Shown: positions 1 through 9,160, counted from the stretch's first letter. The stretch is DNA of 64,000 nucleotides from JAOZHU01 sp964632845 (GCA_964632845.1 CAZWDU010000007.1:42818-106817); one strand, 5' to 3'. Notes: a model not told the origin generated them from the letters alone. Program-made: numbers and translations.

Positions 1-744
1 GAGGTACAGAGCATAGCACACAACAACGGCAGCGGGAATCATCGCAGCTGCTGCTATGGCTGAGAAAAGGAAAATTGGGTTATACCTTCTGGCAAGGTCT
101 ACTATCGCTCGCAGTATCTGGAAGCCACTGCGCCAGGTGGAAAGGCGGGGTTTTCCGATTCTGTTTCTATAGTTTATTGGCACTTCGGTTACGCGGTGTT
201 CAGTTGCCATTTGAGCCAGTATTTCCACTTCTGTTCTGAAATCTTTAGACTTCAACTCAAGCTTTCTGGCAACATCGGTTTTGAATAAGTACATTCCAGA
301 ACACACGTCTGAGAAGTCGCTTCCGAATAGAAGGTTGAAGGCTCCTGTGAGTACCGAGTTTCCAAATCTGTGGGCTAAGCTTATGTTTTCTCTGTTCCTG
401 ACGCCGACAACTTGTGAGTACTGCTCACCGTGATTCAATAACCGTTCAATATCCCTTGCGCAGTAAGTGTAGTCTCCATCCATTAGGAGCAAATAAGGCG
501 TTTTCACGTAGTCTATCGCTGTTTTTACAGCTCCTGTTTTGCCGCCTCCATGTTGAAAGACTAAGTCAACCCCGTTCTTCACAGATATATCCACGCTTTG
601 ATCCTTTGAGTATCCGTCAACCACTAGAATGTTGTTGTAGCCCTCTCTTCTTAGCTCCTCAATCACTCGTCCTAGTGCTGCTTCCTCGTTCAACACGGGC
701 AGAACAACAGTAACTTGGTCTTTAGCTACGGGCAAAACATACAC
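1..744 (-). CDS. Family 2 glycosyltransferase, dolichol-phosphate-sugar synthase type (3' end off window)
   Basis: I translated the minus strand by eye: 248 codons remain open to the window edge, so the C-terminus is missing. The N-terminus has the GT-A entry VTVVLPVLNEEAALG and a nucleotide-sugar DxD-type motif in LLMDGDYTY. It continues with SGMYLFKTD and with a VPINYRNRIGKPR segment typical of dolichol-phosphate mannose/glucose synthases. A hydrophobic stretch (FLFSAIAAAAMIPAAVVV) begins near residue 225 and should be the first membrane anchor. The start taken is GTG at 744, 11 bp after the stop of the upstream CPBP gene; no in-frame ATG lies nearby. Expected role: transfer of a sugar from a nucleotide donor to a polyprenyl phosphate at the cytoplasmic membrane face, for glycan or N-glycosylation supply. 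The exact sugar cannot be read from the sequence. Confidence 0.82.
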   Translation of the reverse strand, partial: MYVLPVAKDQVTVVLPVLNEEAALGRVIEELRREGYNNILVVDGYSKDQSVDISVKNGVDLVFQHGGGKTGAVKTAIDYVKTPYLLLMDGDYTYCARDIERLLNHGEQYSQVVGVRNRENISLAHRFGNSVLTGAFNLLFGSDFSDVCSGMYLFKTDVARKLELKSKDFRTEVEILAQMATEHRVTEVPINYRNRIGKPRLSTWRSGFQILRAIVDLARRYNPIFLFSAIAAAAMIPAAVVVCYALYL

Positions 745-755
745 TACTGTATTGC

Positions 756-1736
756 TTAAAATGTAATCATGTAGAGGACAAAATTTCCTAAGGCATGGGC
801 AGTTATCGGCGCTATTAGGCTATCAGTGGCTATTGCTAGGCACCCAAACACGACGCCAGCGCCGTAGGCAACCAAAATTTCCAGCGGGTTCATCCAGCCA
901 ATGTGCATTAAACCGAACATTATGGATGAAATGCCTATAGCTTGCCATTTGGGTGCCACCTTCTCTAACGATCCTTGAAGTAAACCGCGGAAGAGTAGTT
1001 CTTCTACAACGCCAACCATGATGGCTGGCACGATTACAATGTAGGCAATCATTTGAACCAAGCTTACGCCCGCGAGAAGGGGCTGAGGTCTTAGAAGGAT
1101 ATATTCAATCAATCCTATAACTACTCCAATAGCTGCTCCCATGCATAGTTGCAAGCTAATGTGGCATTTGCCAGTGGCCAATCTCAAATCTCTAGCTGAA
1201 ATTCCTCGGTAAACCAAGTAGAGTATTATGGTGACTAGAATTAACGTGTAGATTGTCGGGAGAAAAATGGGCATATCCAAGAAACCTAGTGGAAACGGCG
1301 ATAAAACCACCCTTGTGACAAATACAAGTGCCACCGCTTCAATAGCCCCTCGTAGCCAGGTGTTGTTTCCGCTCAAAGAGACCGCCAAAACAGGAAGGCA
1401 AACCAAACCCACAATTGACAGCGCAAGTCCGTACACCGCGAATGTACTGTTTAATAATAGTTCCTCCAAAAGAACCATGAACGTCAAGACACCGAAAATG
1501 ATTGAGGTTTTGCCCTTGCTCTCACATTTCTCGGATTTCCAAGTAAACACGCCTAATACGAATAGTACGCCGAGCGCAGTAAAGGTTATGGTAGAGGTAA
1601 TGTGAAGCTCATAAGTGTAGCCAAATCTAGATAGTAAAGCTATGTATGCTGGAATGAATGCTAGGAGAACGGCTGCTGTTGAAAAAATAGTCTTTCTCAG
1701 CACTACGCGTGAAATAATGGAAACCAAATTAAACAC
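756..1736 (-). CDS. CPBP family intramembrane metalloprotease (CAAX prenyl protease-like)
   Basis: The 326-residue protein is almost entirely hydrophobic, with roughly eight to nine membrane segments. The C-terminal third carries the CPBP/Abi signature: EELLFRG (EExxxR) near residue 243, FGLMHIGW (FxxxH) near 274, and a final HALGNF (HxxxN). These are the family's metal-binding and catalytic residues, so the enzyme looks intact. Family members cleave prenylated or other membrane substrates, or act in bacteriocin or abortive-infection defence; the substrate here is unknown. The start is GTG at 1736. The gene is followed 11 bp later by the glycosyltransferase in the same direction, so the two are probably co-transcribed. 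Confidence 0.85.
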   Translation of the reverse strand: MFNLVSIISRVVLRKTIFSTAAVLLAFIPAYIALLSRFGYTYELHITSTITFTALGVLFVLGVFTWKSEKCESKGKTSIIFGVLTFMVLLEELLLNSTFAVYGLALSIVGLVCLPVLAVSLSGNNTWLRGAIEAVALVFVTRVVLSPFPLGFLDMPIFLPTIYTLILVTIILYLVYRGISARDLRLATGKCHISLQLCMGAAIGVVIGLIEYILLRPQPLLAGVSLVQMIAYIVIVPAIMVGVVEELLFRGLLQGSLEKVAPKWQAIGISSIMFGLMHIGWMNPLEILVAYGAGVVFGCLAIATDSLIAPITAHALGNFVLYMITF

Positions 1737-1774
1737 GGGAAAAGTTTGAACTGTAAAATGCCCGTTTCTATCGG

Positions 1775-2173
1775 TTAGCTTAACAGGATATTATAGACTT
1801 TTAGGGCGACGATTATGAAGAAGAGTATCGATAGCAGTGCCGAAATTGGAAGCCAACTCTTTCTAAATTCTACCAAGCTTCTCCGTAATTTGCCGCATGC
1901 AGGGTCACTTACTTCTAGATAAAACAGTAAGCCAATAACCACTAAACTGAGCCAAAGCTGTGAAGCAACGACGGCTCCAGCGTACGCTTCTACAAGTACT
2001 GTTGTTCCAAGCATCGAAGAGCCTAGAACCGATGACCCTAGCACGGATGATGATCCTAAAACTGAAACACCGAGGGTTGTCGAAAGACCAAACGCTGGAG
2101 CTGCGACAGTAAGTGAACTTACTACTATCAAAACAACGAAAAGCACAAGTAGACTTGCTAAGCTGCGTTCCAT
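1775..2173 (-). CDS. Small membrane protein with a VLGSS-rich repeat
   Basis: A 132-residue protein of unrecognised family. Residues 8-30 form a signal peptide or first membrane helix. Residues about 35-60 contain four or five imperfect repeats of a five-to-seven residue S-V/M-L-G-S-S unit. Two further hydrophobic segments follow, separated by a basic stretch (GKLRRSLVEFRKSW). The start is ATG at 2173. It lies 38 bp upstream of the CPBP protease in the same direction, so the products may share a membrane context. The repeat is low-complexity and hydrophobic rather than a known motif. No function can be assigned. Confidence 0.55.
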   Translation of the reverse strand: MERSLASLLVLFVVLIVVSSLTVAAPAFGLSTTLGVSVLGSSSVLGSSVLGSSMLGTTVLVEAYAGAVVASQLWLSLVVIGLLFYLEVSDPACGKLRRSLVEFRKSWLPISALLSILFFIIVALKVYNILLS

Positions 2174-2323
2174 GTAGCAAACCCTATCTGTAATTCCATA
2201 TATTACGATTCACTTTATAAACTATTGTTCGATTTTCGACTATCCCATTGACTCCTTCAATAATTGCCTAACTTGACGAGGTTTTAGCCTGCTTCTTATG
2301 AGCGCCGCCAGTCACCAAAACCT

Positions 2324-3610
2324 TCATGGCTTCAGGCATGCGCGTGTTCCGTTTTCAAGGCCAAAGGTTGCATCTGTAAAGATGCCTTTCTTTTCTGTCT
2401 TTAGCCATTTTTTGGGTCGTCGTAAAAGAATAAGCGCTAGAGCATATAATGCGATGAATGATTGGAGGTACCAGTACGCGAAGACGAAGGGAAGCCACAG
2501 CAGGTTCTTCGCTCTTTTCGGTTTTGACACGTACATCAGGGCAAAGCCGCAAAGGAACAGTAAAAACGTAGTTGCTGAAATTGAGAAGTACATGAAAGCG
2601 CGCCATATAACGTCAAAAGGAAATGCTGCGAAAAAAGCGCCTGACCCCGCTAGATACGACAACAATGATGCCACTATGATGAAGGGACCAAAGAGTGTTG
2701 CCTCAGCGTCTAAGTTTTTCCTGTTGGGTTTAGCCATTAACCTGCCATATTTGAAAGCTACTTCCATGGTTCCTCTGAGCCAGCGAGTACGCTGCTTGAA
2801 GAGCATTTTCAGGTTTGAGGGGCTTTCTTGCCAAGCGCACACATCTCCACCGTATCGTATGTTGTAGCCGTTTTCAGTAAGCCGTGCAGAAAGCTCCATA
2901 TCCTCGGAGAGCGCGTTTTCGTCGAAGCCTGCCAGTTGTTGCAATATGTGGCGTCTTATGAATTGGCAGCTTCCCTTGAAGTGGACGAACAAGTCTAGTG
3001 AGTCCTTGCCGCGTAGGTAAGCCTCGCACCAGACAGCTTCTTCATAGGAGATAAACTGGGTGAGCATGTTCTCCTGAGAATTAATTGATAATGTTCTGCC
3101 CTGAACAGCCCCCACGGCAGACTTCTCAAAATAGGCGGCTGCCTTCAGTAGTGCATCTTTTGCGGGAACGTTGTCTGCGTCGAAGATTGCGACAATTTCG
3201 CCTTTAGCGTGTTTGAGTCCGTAGTTTAAGGCGGATGGTTTGCCGTTAGACGTTAGTTGGTGCAGAACCTTAGCGTTGTTGTATGTTTTGGCAAAGTGGG
3301 TACAAACATCTATAGTGTGGTCTGTTGAGCCGTCTTCGACGATGATTATTTCGGTTTTATTTTGTGGATAGTTTAAATTGCCTATGGCTTGGAGGAGTCT
3401 GCGTATGACGTTTTCCTCGTTTTTGACTGGGATTATGATGGAAAAAGAAGGTAACGCTGTGCGTTTTGCCGAGTTTTGGTGGTGAGGAGACTGCTGTTTG
3501 CTTCGATGCAGGTTCTTGATGCCTGCGGCTAGTATGGGTACGTTGTAGAGTATCCATGTATATACTATGGCGATGATGCAGATTAAGGCTGGCTCGATGA
3601 TGTTTAACAT
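2324..3610 (-). CDS. Membrane-anchored processive family 2 glycosyltransferase
   Basis: The 428-residue protein has one N-terminal membrane helix, a GT-A catalytic domain and three to four C-terminal helices, the layout of BcsA/NodC/IcaA-like polysaccharide synthases. Visible motifs in order are SIIIPVKNEENVI near residue 55, AIFDADN (DxD) near 140, a GSCQFIRR substrate loop, SEDMELS (the catalytic ED) near 235, and QRTRW (the QxxRW-type processivity motif) near 272. It probably polymerises or adds N-acetylhexosamine or glucose from a UDP-sugar to an exported glycan. It starts with ATG at 3610, and the 142-aa gene lies just upstream in the same direction. The specific polymer is unknown. Confidence 0.82.
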   Translation of the reverse strand: MLNIIEPALICIIAIVYTWILYNVPILAAGIKNLHRSKQQSPHHQNSAKRTALPSFSIIIPVKNEENVIRRLLQAIGNLNYPQNKTEIIIVEDGSTDHTIDVCTHFAKTYNNAKVLHQLTSNGKPSALNYGLKHAKGEIVAIFDADNVPAKDALLKAAAYFEKSAVGAVQGRTLSINSQENMLTQFISYEEAVWCEAYLRGKDSLDLFVHFKGSCQFIRRHILQQLAGFDENALSEDMELSARLTENGYNIRYGGDVCAWQESPSNLKMLFKQRTRWLRGTMEVAFKYGRLMAKPNRKNLDAEATLFGPFIIVASLLSYLAGSGAFFAAFPFDVIWRAFMYFSISATTFLLFLCGFALMYVSKPKRAKNLLWLPFVFAYWYLQSFIALYALALILLRRPKKWLKTEKKGIFTDATFGLENGTRACLKP

Positions 3611-3638
3611 ATTGTAAAGATAATTTTTCTTGGTGTGC

Positions 3639-4067
3639 TCAGCTTTTGTATGTTTGTCCGTTTAGTTTCATAGCTGTCCAGTACCGAGCGAAGTCCTCGT
3701 CGTTTGCCCAGTTTTTGGCAGTTTTGTTGCCCCATTGCTGGGCGAAGAGGCTGACTTTTTGGGCTAATGGGTGGCCGATTCTCCTGACGGCGCGCAGAAA
3801 CTTGCTTTCGAGGTATTCTTCCAGCTTCCCTGCAATTGACATTATGCTTTTTGCTAAGGAGGGGCTGCGGATGCTGGTAGTAACTTTTATCGTTAAGTCG
3901 ACAAGTGCTCTGTCAATTCTTTGCAAGGCTCTGAACCATACGCCGACGCGCATGGCTTTCCGTCGGAGTTTTATTAATTGGACTTTATCAAGGAAGCGGA
4001 ATGTGTGATTCTGTGATGCAGTATCAGACACTATCTTACCTCTTGTTAAGTGTTTTTTGGCTATCAA
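3639..4067 (-). CDS. Uncharacterised basic helical protein
   Basis: A 142-residue, strongly basic protein without recognised domains. The predicted content is almost wholly alpha-helical, with many Arg and Lys residues in the first 60 positions and an acidic patch near WANDEDFARYW at the end. No membrane segment or Cys pairs are visible. The start used is TTG at 4067; an internal ATG giving MRVGVWFRAL (about 105 aa) is an alternative. It is 28 bp upstream of the glycosyltransferase and probably in its operon. A role in surface-glycan synthesis is only guilt by association. Confidence 0.5.
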   Translation of the reverse strand: MIAKKHLTRGKIVSDTASQNHTFRFLDKVQLIKLRRKAMRVGVWFRALQRIDRALVDLTIKVTTSIRSPSLAKSIMSIAGKLEEYLESKFLRAVRRIGHPLAQKVSLFAQQWGNKTAKNWANDEDFARYWTAMKLNGQTYKS

Positions 4068-4299
4068 GTCCTTATGACTAACACTTTTTATGCAATAAAA
4101 GCTCTATCTAATGTTCGAAATCCGAATATGCATAGTAATTCTTCATAAAACGCAGCTGCAACCCATTTCCAGCCCTAAACAGAAATCACGTACACGCAAC
4201 CAACACCGCAAACACACTAAGAAAACGAGTTTGAAGAAAACGTCATAATTGAGAAAAACGTTTTTTGCCTGCTGATTGCAACGTTAGAACATTAACACG

Positions 4300-4908
4300 C
4301 TAAGTCATGAACGCTATAAATTCTGCGAGGCTTCTCGGTTGCAAAACGTAATTTGTCCTTCTTTGCTCTCCTATTGTTGAGTAAGGCTTTGGTCCGTAGT
4401 CGTGTCCTGGATACACTTCCACCGTGTCATCTAACTTTAACAGTTTGTTGAAGAGGCTGGCGTATAAGCTCTTGGAGTTGCCGCCTGGCAAGTCTGTTCT
4501 GCCACATTCGCCCACGAACAGCGTGTCGCCCGTCAGCAGCTTCGTGTTGTCCACCAGCAGGGATATGCTGTCGGGAGTGTGTCCCGGCGTGTGGATTACT
4601 TTGATTGGCACGTTGCCTACGCTTATAGTGTCGCCGTCGTCCACTTTGACGTCAGCGTTGATGCTTGACAGTTTGTGTGCAACGGTTTTTGCGTTGAAAA
4701 TGGCAAGCAGTTCCGTGTTGCCAGCAGTGTGGTCAGAGTGCCCATGCGTGTTGACGACGTACTTCAGCGTTAACTGTTCAGTTTTGAGAACACGGATTAT
4801 TTCGCCTGCATTAAAGCTTGAATCCACAACAGCCGCTTCCCGTGTAGTGTCGTCTGCTATTATGTACGAGAAATTGTCGCTGTGTTGTTGAATCTGCTTG
4901 AAGAGCAT
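4300..4908 (-). CDS. Metallo-beta-lactamase fold hydrolase (glyoxalase II-like)
   Basis: The 202-residue protein is a compact MBL-fold enzyme. The metal ligands are visible in order: THGHSDH (HxHxDH) near residue 54, a second HTPGHT near 110, TGDTLF with the bridging aspartate near 128, and YPGHDYG near 168. The short length, without the C-terminal helical domain of true glyoxalase II, matches the YcbL/persulfide-dioxygenase-like subgroup that hydrolyses thioesters such as hydroxyacyl-glutathione analogues. Archaea usually lack glutathione, so the thiol substrate is uncertain. The start is ATG at 4908. It is divergent from the DHPS-related gene, with 126 bp between the starts. Confidence 0.83.
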   Translation of the reverse strand: MLFKQIQQHSDNFSYIIADDTTREAAVVDSSFNAGEIIRVLKTEQLTLKYVVNTHGHSDHTAGNTELLAIFNAKTVAHKLSSINADVKVDDGDTISVGNVPIKVIHTPGHTPDSISLLVDNTKLLTGDTLFVGECGRTDLPGGNSKSLYASLFNKLLKLDDTVEVYPGHDYGPKPYSTIGEQRRTNYVLQPRSLAEFIAFMT

Positions 4909-5034
4909 TAGTTGTCAACCACAAAGATGCCTGTTTCAACATTTAAAAATCTATCTAAAGCGTTTTGTTAGGAGTTCGCTTCAAAAGGTTTACTTATGCG
5001 GAATGGAATTAGAAAAAGACTGTAAACCTTAGAG

Positions 5035-6612
5035 TTGGTGTTGAATTTGAAGGTGCTGTTAGTAACAGGGTTACTTGCAGAGGACGCTGTGAAACGTTAT
5101 GCACAGAACAGCAGTGTCCACACTGAAGTTTTAGCGTTAAAAGTTCCTGTTGCCGCATTGTTAACTCCCACGTACATTGCAAGCGCCCTTAAAAACCTGA
5201 ACAACCACGACTTCGACATGATTTTGGTGCCAGGACTGGTTCGAGGCGACACAGCGGTTATAGCAGACGCTACGGGAGTTCCAACGTTTAAGGGTTCAAG
5301 ATACGCTGCGGATTTGCCTACGGTGCTAGATGCTTTGGGGCAAATTGAGCTTTCAACCGTGACACCTGCCTGTGACCTGCTCGGCGAGGAGTTGCAGCGC
5401 AGGGCTTTGCAGGAGTTAGCTGCTGTGGAGAAAAATCGCAATGCTTTGCTGAAAAAGCGTTGTAACATGTTGGTTGGGGACTTAGCTGTGGGCAAGGATT
5501 TTCCCATGCGGGTTATGGCTGAAATCGTTGATGCTCCGTTGTTGCCGACGGAGGAGATTCAGCGTTTGGCGAGGTGTTACGTGGAGGCTGGAGCGGACAT
5601 TGTTGATGTGGGCATGGTCGCAGGCGAATCCAGTCCAGCAGAGGCAAAACGTGCTGTTGATGCTGTTAAGCGCGTTGTGAACGTGCCTGTGAGCATTGAC
5701 ACGTTTGACCCGCGCGAGATTGAGGAGGCTGTTTCTGCTGGTGCCGATTTGGTGTTGAGCGTTGATGCTGGAAACGTTGAGGCAGTGGCGCCTTTTGTGT
5801 TTGATGTGGCGGTAGTGGTTGTTCCAACAAATCAGCGCAGGGGCTATTTCCCAAGCATAGTTGAGGAACGAGCAAGTTTCCTTGAGGATAACATAAAGAA
5901 AGCTAGAGAGTTGGGAATTGCCAAAGTTATAGGCGACTTGGTTCTTGAGCCAACGGATGTTTCTGGGTCGATGGTTGCTTTTCGTGAGTTTGCAGGCAGA
6001 AACCCCGCTGTTCCGCTTCTTGTTGGCGTGGGCAACGTTACGGAGTTGATGGACGCTGACTCCGTAGGCGTGAACGCTTTGCTTGCGCGGCTATCAGCAG
6101 AAGTAGGCGCAAGTATATTGTTGACAACTGAGAAAAGCTGTAAGACTCAAGGGAGCATCAGCGAAGTAGCTGTTGCTGCCAAGATGATGTTTCTGGCTAA
6201 AAAGCGTGCTTCTGTTCCTCAAGACTTGCACTTGGATCTTCTTTTACTGAAAGATAAAAGTAACCGAGAAGAGCCGTACAGCAAAGCTATGGAAGCAGAA
6301 GTCCAAGTCATAACAGCAACAGAAGAATCCAAACCAACTCTTTTTGATGCAACAGGACTTTTCAAAATTGCAGTTGACCGCAATAACGAAGCAATTGTTG
6401 CCATGCATTTCTCCGCGGTCCAAGCGGAAAAGCCCACAGCTATAATTAAAGGCAAGACTGCCGAAGCCATATACGCTAAAATTGTGGAAATGGGCTTGGT
6501 AACAAGGCTGGAACACGCTGCTTACTTGGGAAGCGAACTTGCAAAGGCTGAAATCGCCCTGCGAACAGGCAAGGAATACATCCAAGACAACCAACTATTC
6601 AAAAAACATTAA
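5035..6612 (+). CDS. Dihydropteroate synthase-related protein
   Basis: A 525-residue protein with an archaeal-specific N-terminal domain (about 1-140), a TIM-barrel pterin-binding domain (about 145-400) and a C-terminal extension. Barrel features include RVMAEIVDAPLL at the start, ADIVDVGMVAGE (the pterin-binding strand, comparable with DIGAE of DHPS) and PVSIDTF. The length and layout match the archaeal MJ0107-type family linked to tetrahydromethanopterin synthesis, where it condenses a pterin pyrophosphate with an aminobenzoate derivative. That role comes from the family, not from this sequence. The start is TTG at 5035 or GTG at 5038; no ATG fits. It is monocistronic. Confidence 0.8.
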   Translation: MVLNLKVLLVTGLLAEDAVKRYAQNSSVHTEVLALKVPVAALLTPTYIASALKNLNNHDFDMILVPGLVRGDTAVIADATGVPTFKGSRYAADLPTVLDALGQIELSTVTPACDLLGEELQRRALQELAAVEKNRNALLKKRCNMLVGDLAVGKDFPMRVMAEIVDAPLLPTEEIQRLARCYVEAGADIVDVGMVAGESSPAEAKRAVDAVKRVVNVPVSIDTFDPREIEEAVSAGADLVLSVDAGNVEAVAPFVFDVAVVVVPTNQRRGYFPSIVEERASFLEDNIKKARELGIAKVIGDLVLEPTDVSGSMVAFREFAGRNPAVPLLVGVGNVTELMDADSVGVNALLARLSAEVGASILLTTEKSCKTQGSISEVAVAAKMMFLAKKRASVPQDLHLDLLLLKDKSNREEPYSKAMEAEVQVITATEESKPTLFDATGLFKIAVDRNNEAIVAMHFSAVQAEKPTAIIKGKTAEAIYAKIVEMGLVTRLEHAAYLGSELAKAEIALRTGKEYIQDNQLFKKH

Positions 6613-6786
6613 GCGGTTTTCAGGCTTAAGCTTTAACTAACAAACTGAACTAGCGCCCTTAGGTTCCCGATAGAAAAAGATGTAAGTTCTACCAGAATAG
6701 CGAAAACCAAGACATACCACAAGCAACAGACCAAAGAAAAAGTAACAAACAGTAACAACCCCCAATCAATTATTTTTCCAACGCTG

Positions 6787-6810
6787 TGGTGCGAGGGGTG
6801 GGACTTGAAC
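6787..6810 (-). pseudogene. tRNA 3'-end fragment (Leu-like T arm, acceptor and CCA)
   Basis: Read on the minus strand, these bases form the T loop, 3' T-stem strand, a seven-base acceptor strand CCCTCGC, discriminator A and CCA, with the spacing of a real tRNA. The 5' T-stem strand (GTGGG expected), anticodon arm and 5' acceptor (GCGAGGG expected) cannot be found in the next 150 bases. It is therefore a fragment rather than a gene. It resembles the ends of the two tRNA-Leu genes in the window but is not identical to either. Nothing else is recognised in the 339-bp gap 6613-6951 apart from a TATA-like TTTATACA before the next gene. Confidence 0.6.
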
Positions 6811-6951
6811 GTTATGCTAAGTGGCAGTATTACCCGTAGCCCCCTCTTTTTCCATGTTTTCAGGTTATTCTCAAATTTTCTCTAACAATATGCCGATTTG
6901 AATTAGGTTGAAATCTGGAAGCAATTATGAAAAATTGATTTATACAGGAAA

Positions 6952-7641
6952 GTGGGAAAAACAGCAGAGCTGAAAAACATGGATTGGGAACAGTTAATTT
7001 CCGATTTCCTAAATCCGTCAAACACGTATCAATCACTAACAATAGACAGAGTCCTGCTGGCAATACTCGTGACTTTCGTGCTTAACCTCTTCATATTTTA
7101 CATTTACCGCAAAACCTTCAAAGGCGTTGTCTATACTCGAGATTTCAACGTAGGCCTAGTTCTAACAGGCTTGGTAGTTACGTTAGTTGTGTTGCCAATA
7201 AGCTCCAACATTGCTCTGTCTCTCGGCATGGTCGGGGCCCTAAGCATCGTGCGCTTTCGCACAGCCATCAAAGACCCAAAAGACATAGTCTTCACATTCT
7301 GGTCTATAGCAGTAGGCATCATCTGCGGCGCAGGCTTATACATGGTAGCCATAGTTGGAGTCCCCGTGATTGCCCTTTTGCTGTTCGTGCTAGAACGCAC
7401 AAGCTTCCGCGGTCCAGACCCATACCTATTAGTAGCCCACTACACAAGCGAGGCAGAAGCAGATATCCAGGCAGCCCTTCCAAAACACAAAATTCGGTCA
7501 CGAACAGCAAATGCCGACGGCGTAGAACTAATGGTTGAAGTCAGAATGAACGCGAAAGAGGTGTCGAAAGTGGATGAACTGCTAAAAATCAAAGGCGTAA
7601 AAGACGCATCAATTGTAAGCTACAGCTCTGACGCAGCATAA
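6952..7641 (+). CDS. DUF4956 membrane protein of a polyphosphate cluster
   Basis: The 229-residue protein has three to four membrane helices (about residues 33-51, 68-84, 112-140) followed by a soluble C-terminal domain of about 80 residues with a ferredoxin-like pattern. The conserved core SLGMVGALSIVRFRT and KDPKDIVF is the recognisable DUF4956 signature. In bacteria this family is almost always beside VTC-type polyphosphate polymerases, which is also the case here two genes downstream. The function is unproven; a membrane or regulatory partner for polyphosphate synthesis is the usual guess. The start is GTG at 6952; ATG at 6979 (MDWEQLI) is a plausible alternative. It is first in a three-gene operon. 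Confidence 0.82.
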   Translation: MGKTAELKNMDWEQLISDFLNPSNTYQSLTIDRVLLAILVTFVLNLFIFYIYRKTFKGVVYTRDFNVGLVLTGLVVTLVVLPISSNIALSLGMVGALSIVRFRTAIKDPKDIVFTFWSIAVGIICGAGLYMVAIVGVPVIALLLFVLERTSFRGPDPYLLVAHYTSEAEADIQAALPKHKIRSRTANADGVELMVEVRMNAKEVSKVDELLKIKGVKDASIVSYSSDAA

Positions 7642-7652
7642 CGCGCAACCAC

Positions 7653-8423
7653 ATGTGCATTGAGAAAGGGCGCCTATTGAGAAAGTGTTGTATCAAAAAA
7701 TGGCACTTAACGGGTGATAAAAAGACGAAAAACAAACTTCAAGCATCAGCCTTCATAGTCGTCATAGTTCTTCTAACTGGAGAACTATTGGCAGCCGCAG
7801 CCATCAACGACTGCTCTGCGTCTATTGTTACCCAGTCTGTAATCGCGCTGGAAACTGTGGGGGTAGCTGGTGAAGCTGCAGTTACCGTGGTTATTAACGA
7901 GTTAATGGCTGATAACGAAGCAACTATTCAGAGTCCCGATGGAACCTCCTCGGACTGGATTGAACTATTCAACAACGGCGACCATTCAGTAGACCTAAGT
8001 GGCATGTACCTCACTGACGACCTCACCAATCCCACTTGGCAGTTTCCCGTGGGGACAGTAATTGAAGCTTACAGCTATTTGCTAGTATGGGCAGATGGCG
8101 ATTCTGGACAGGACGCGTTACATGCTGATTTCAAACTTAATGCAAACGGAGAAACCATAGCCCTTCTTGCAAGCGATGGCGAGACCGTGCTTGATTCCAT
8201 TACTTTTGGCAAGCAAATCGAAGATGTCTCCTATGGTCGACTCCCCGATGGAAGTGCAAGCTGGAGCTACATGACAACTCCCAGCGCAGGTGAAGCAAAC
8301 GCTGAAAACGCGCGAAGCACCCTGTCTACTCCTTGGCCAATTTGGCTATTCATCGCACTTACACTTACAGCCTGCATCGCGGTGCTTGTCAAAGACAAAA
8401 TCCGAGCAAGGAGAAAACAATGA
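7653..8423 (+). CDS. Secreted lamin-tail-domain protein with C-terminal anchor
   Basis: The 256-residue protein has an N-terminal signal or anchor (about 28-52) and one lamin-tail domain (LTD, about 78-190). The LTD marks are VVINELMADNEATI, DWIELFNNG, VDLSGMYLTDD and FKLNANGETIAL. A C-terminal helix (PIWLFIALTLTACIAVLV) is followed by a basic tail, so the LTD should sit outside the membrane. In bacterial relatives of this cluster the LTD is often fused to or beside a CotH kinase domain; no CotH motif is present here. Its stop overlaps the next start (ATGA), which indicates translational coupling with the polyphosphate polymerase. Confidence 0.75.
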   Translation: MCIEKGRLLRKCCIKKWHLTGDKKTKNKLQASAFIVVIVLLTGELLAAAAINDCSASIVTQSVIALETVGVAGEAAVTVVINELMADNEATIQSPDGTSSDWIELFNNGDHSVDLSGMYLTDDLTNPTWQFPVGTVIEAYSYLLVWADGDSGQDALHADFKLNANGETIALLASDGETVLDSITFGKQIEDVSYGRLPDGSASWSYMTTPSAGEANAENARSTLSTPWPIWLFIALTLTACIAVLVKDKIRARRKQ

Positions 8424-9160
8424 TGGTTGGGGAGAAAGAACTCCACCTAAGACACGAGTTAAAATATCAAATTGACACGCTGCAATATCAGGTTCTGCAA
8501 AAAAAGCTAAGCGTCATTCTTAAACCTGACCCAAACATGGAAGGAAACAGCCGATACAACATCAGAAATCTTTACTTCGACGACTTCAGAGACACAGCAC
8601 TTTGCGAGAAGCAGGCAGGAGTATCTAACCGAAAGAAATATCGGATGCGCATCTACAACCACAGCGATGCAGTCATCAAGTTTGAGCGAAAAAGCAAAAT
8701 CAATCAATACACCCTCAAAGAAAGCACCAGAATTAACCGAGGAGAAGCCGACAAGATAATAGCCGAAAACTTTGACTTTCTAGCCAAGTCAGAAGACCAC
8801 CTGTTAAGAGAATTCTATTTAGAAACTCGTTGCAACTTAATGCGCCCCGTAGTAATTGTAGAATACAACCGAGAAGCATACATCCACCCCATTGGCAATG
8901 TACGGATAACTTTCGATACTGAATTACGAACAGGACTTGGATCACTATCGTTTTTTGACTGGAACACAAGCACAATGGGCGTCTTAGGTCGACCAAATAT
9001 AATCATGGAAATCAAGTACAACGAAGTGCTTCCACAGTACATCTGCGGGCTGTTTCCCGACACCATTCGACCGCGATTATCCATTGGGAAATTTGCCCTG
9101 TGTAGAACTCAACAAAAATGCCAAATGGGTAGCCCTGCAGGTGGAATCTCCCTGCACTAA
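8420..9160 (+). CDS. VTC domain polyphosphate polymerase
   Basis: The protein starts at ATG 8420, overlapping the lamin-tail stop, and has 246 residues; a longer in-frame reading from 8333 would overlap the upstream gene by 90 bp. The sequence matches the soluble VTC catalytic tunnel domain. RHELKYQID opens it, and YNIRNLYFDD, KYRMRIY, KFERKSK, RITFDTELRT and MEIKYNEVLP supply the basic lining and metal-binding acidic residues. SIGKFALC closes it. All key Arg, Lys and Glu positions seem present. The enzyme should make polyphosphate from NTP at the cytoplasmic face, with the DUF4956 protein as a likely membrane partner. Bacterial-type transfer is plausible. Confidence 0.85.
   Translation: MMVGEKELHLRHELKYQIDTLQYQVLQKKLSVILKPDPNMEGNSRYNIRNLYFDDFRDTALCEKQAGVSNRKKYRMRIYNHSDAVIKFERKSKINQYTLKESTRINRGEADKIIAENFDFLAKSEDHLLREFYLETRCNLMRPVVIVEYNREAYIHPIGNVRITFDTELRTGLGSLSFFDWNTSTMGVLGRPNIIMEIKYNEVLPQYICGLFPDTIRPRLSIGKFALCRTQQKCQMGSPAGGISLH

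Noticed and set aside
2298..2867. A 189-codon plus-strand frame
   Set aside because: It lies entirely opposite the glycosyltransferase gene, whose GT motifs are clear; the antisense product shows no domain.
6770..6860. A complete tRNA with introns at 6787
   Set aside because: Neither the 5' T-stem strand nor a 5' acceptor strand can be found within 150 bases.
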